Positions 4,807 to 6,128 of a stretch of DNA of 6,128 nucleotides are shown here, piece after piece. Within the stretch, counting starts at the first letter, position 1. Each line of letters opens with the position of its first letter. The notes under the pieces were generated by a model. It did not search any database and had not been told where the DNA came from. It worked only from the letters and a program-made list of their open reading frames with translations. Source of the stretch: an uncultured Alphaproteobacteria bacterium (GTDB lineage: Bacteria; Pseudomonadota; Alphaproteobacteria; Puniceispirillales; Puniceispirillaceae). The position numbers and the translations under genes are program-made. The stretch spans positions 1 to 6,128 of the forward strand of contig CAJYBL010000097.1 of NCBI GenBank assembly GCA_913064995.1, read 5' to 3'.

Positions 4807-6128
4807 TGTGCGGAATTGTTGGTGCGGTTGGACATAAGCAATGTAGCAATGTGCTTCTTGATGCATTAAAGCGCCTTGAATATCGCGGTTATGACAGTTC
4901 GGGAATTGTTACGATTCATGATAGCGCGATCGCGCTTCAACGTGCCACAGGCAAGCTTGTGAATCTTGATTTGGCACTCAAAGAAACGCCGTTGCTTGGT
5001 GATGTTGGTATTGGTCATACACGCTGGGCGACGCATGGTGGTGTTTCAACCGAAAATGCGCATCCACATGTGGCATCGGGGAGGGTTGCGATTGTGCATA
5101 ATGGCATTATCGAAAACCACCGAACCATCCGCGCGCGGCTAGAAGCTGCTGACTACCACTTTTCCAGTGATACTGATTCTGAAGTTTTGGCGCATCTGTT
5201 TGTCGAAGCGTTTGATGCTGGTCTGGATCCTGCACCGGCAACGCGTCAGGTGCTTGATGAAATTGACGGTGCCTACGCCTTTGCAGTGATGGCGATTGAT
5301 CATCCTGATTTATTGATCGTGGCGCGTAATGCCTCGCCGCTGGCTTTGGGCATTGGTGATGACGCTTGTTATATCGGGTCAGATGCGATTGCGTTGTCGC
5401 ATTTAACGCGAAAAGTGGTTTACCTAAAAGATCATGATTACGCGCTGGTTCGCGCCGATAGTGTTTCGGTTTATCAGGCCGATGGCACGCCAGTAAATCG
5501 TGAGGCAGTGATTGTGGCGGCAAGCCCGGGCCTAGTCGATAAGGGCGGTTATCGCCATTATATGGAAAAAGAAATTCACGAACAGCCGGATGCCATTGCC
5601 CATTCGCTGGCGGCGATGACAAATGAATATGGCCGCCTAACCGCGCAGATGAGCGATGAGGCGCTTCGGTCTATTGACGGTATTGTCATGGTGGCAGCCG
5701 GAACCAGCCATTATGCGACACAGATTGCCCGCTATTGGGTTGAATCGCTGGCGCGGGTGCCGGTGGCTTGTGAAGTGGCATCCGAGTTTCATTATCGCCA
5801 GCCAGCAACAGCGCCCTATAATACGGCAATCGCCATTTCGCAATCAGGCGAAAGTCTTGACACACTTATGGCCATGCGCCATGCAGCAGCTTGTGGTCTG
5901 CAAACTATCGGGCTGGTCAATGTGCCAAGCAGTACGATTGCGCGCGAGGCAGATACTGTTTTGCCAACGCGGGCAGGGCCGGAAATCGGTGTTGCCAGCA
6001 CCAAGGCTTTTACCGCGCAATTGACGGTTTTGCTGTGTTTTGCTGTGGCGTTGGCACGCGCTAAGGGTCAAATTGAAGAGGCGCGTGCCGAGGCAATTCA
6101 TGCCGACATCCAAGCCTTACCCGGTTTA
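4806..6128 (+). CDS. glmS: GlmS, glutamine:fructose-6-phosphate aminotransferase (3' cut by window edge)
   Basis: GlmS converts fructose-6-P and glutamine to glucosamine-6-P and glutamate, the committed step of amino-sugar synthesis, in the cytoplasm. Translating from ATG 4806 gives 441 uninterrupted codons to the window end; the family is about 607 residues, so roughly 165 C-terminal residues are missing. Glutaminase domain (about 1-240): MCGIVGAVG with nucleophile Cys2 (Cys1 after Met removal), RLEYRGYDSSG (23-33), GHTRWATHG (70-78) with Arg73, HPH (86-88), HNGIIEN (98-104) and SSDTDSE (120-126). Isomerase domain: HYMEKEIHEQP (251-261), AAGTSHYA (297-304), SQSGES (345-350) and ASTKAFTAQ (397-405). 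The Shine-Dalgarno AAGG (4796-4799) is 6 nt before the ATG. It is divergent from glmU across 253 nt; I see no convincing promoter of its own, only a TTGATA -35-like hexamer at 4692-4697 without a good -10. No glmS ribozyme is evident. Confidence 0.97.
   Translation, partial: MCGIVGAVGHKQCSNVLLDALKRLEYRGYDSSGIVTIHDSAIALQRATGKLVNLDLALKETPLLGDVGIGHTRWATHGGVSTENAHPHVASGRVAIVHNGIIENHRTIRARLEAADYHFSSDTDSEVLAHLFVEAFDAGLDPAPATRQVLDEIDGAYAFAVMAIDHPDLLIVARNASPLALGIGDDACYIGSDAIALSHLTRKVVYLKDHDYALVRADSVSVYQADGTPVNREAVIVAASPGLVDKGGYRHYMEKEIHEQPDAIAHSLAAMTNEYGRLTAQMSDEALRSIDGIVMVAAGTSHYATQIARYWVESLARVPVACEVASEFHYRQPATAPYNTAIAISQSGESLDTLMAMRHAAACGLQTIGLVNVPSSTIAREADTVLPTRAGPEIGVASTKAFTAQLTVLLCFAVALARAKGQIEEARAEAIHADIQALPGL

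Noticed and set aside
5107..5622. A 171-residue open frame on the - strand inside glmS
   Set aside because: It is a shadow of the glmS coding frame, rich in Pro, His, Gln and Arg as expected from reading biased codons backwards, with no start signal or recognisable domain.
1..6128. A hidden mobile element, CRISPR array, tRNA or defence system
   Set aside because: More than 90 percent of the window is covered by five recognisable housekeeping genes. The gaps are at most 253 nt and show no array-like repeats, cloverleaf, transposase or terminal inverted repeats.

Overview
This window looks like an ordinary chromosomal segment of a Gram-negative alphaproteobacterium, carrying genes for cell-wall and envelope precursors. 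The evidence for the group is a SbmA/BacA-type transporter, the alphaproteobacterial flavour of RodA, GlmU and GlmS, and moderate GC with AT-rich gaps. A marine lineage such as SAR116 would fit, but that is an impression from gene style and base composition, not a demonstrated placement. HldE implies heptose-containing LPS or another heptosylated glycan.

Layout: (1) 1-542, + strand: the C-terminal half of rodA, cut by the window edge. (2) 543-671: a gap with a weak terminator-like hairpin, a plausible promoter and a strong Shine-Dalgarno. (3) 672-1679, + strand: a SbmA/BacA-family inner-membrane peptide transporter lacking about 70 N-terminal residues of the classical family. (4) 1680-1744: a short convergent gap with a good intrinsic terminator for the + strand. 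(5) 1745-3184, - strand: hldE, downstream of (6) 3224-4552, - strand: glmU; the two are 39 nt apart and probably form one transcription unit. (7) 4553-4805: a divergent gap holding two candidate glmU promoters, a 15-bp dyad, a 10-bp direct repeat and a possible 12-codon leader ORF. (8) 4806-6128, + strand: glmS, open to the window end.

The genes fit a common theme. GlmS makes glucosamine-6-P from fructose-6-P and glutamine. GlmU makes UDP-GlcNAc, the precursor of peptidoglycan and lipid A. HldE makes the activated heptose intermediate for the LPS inner core. RodA polymerises peptidoglycan during elongation. BacA-type transporters import peptides and, in rhizobia and Brucella, influence envelope lipid composition.

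I found no CRISPR array, tRNA, rRNA, insertion sequence, phage gene or defence system, and no convincing undescribed system. The points most worth a second look are the N-terminally short BacA homologue, a promoter that would start the glmU mRNA at its own ATG (a leaderless transcript), and the small ORF whose stop overlaps the glmS start.
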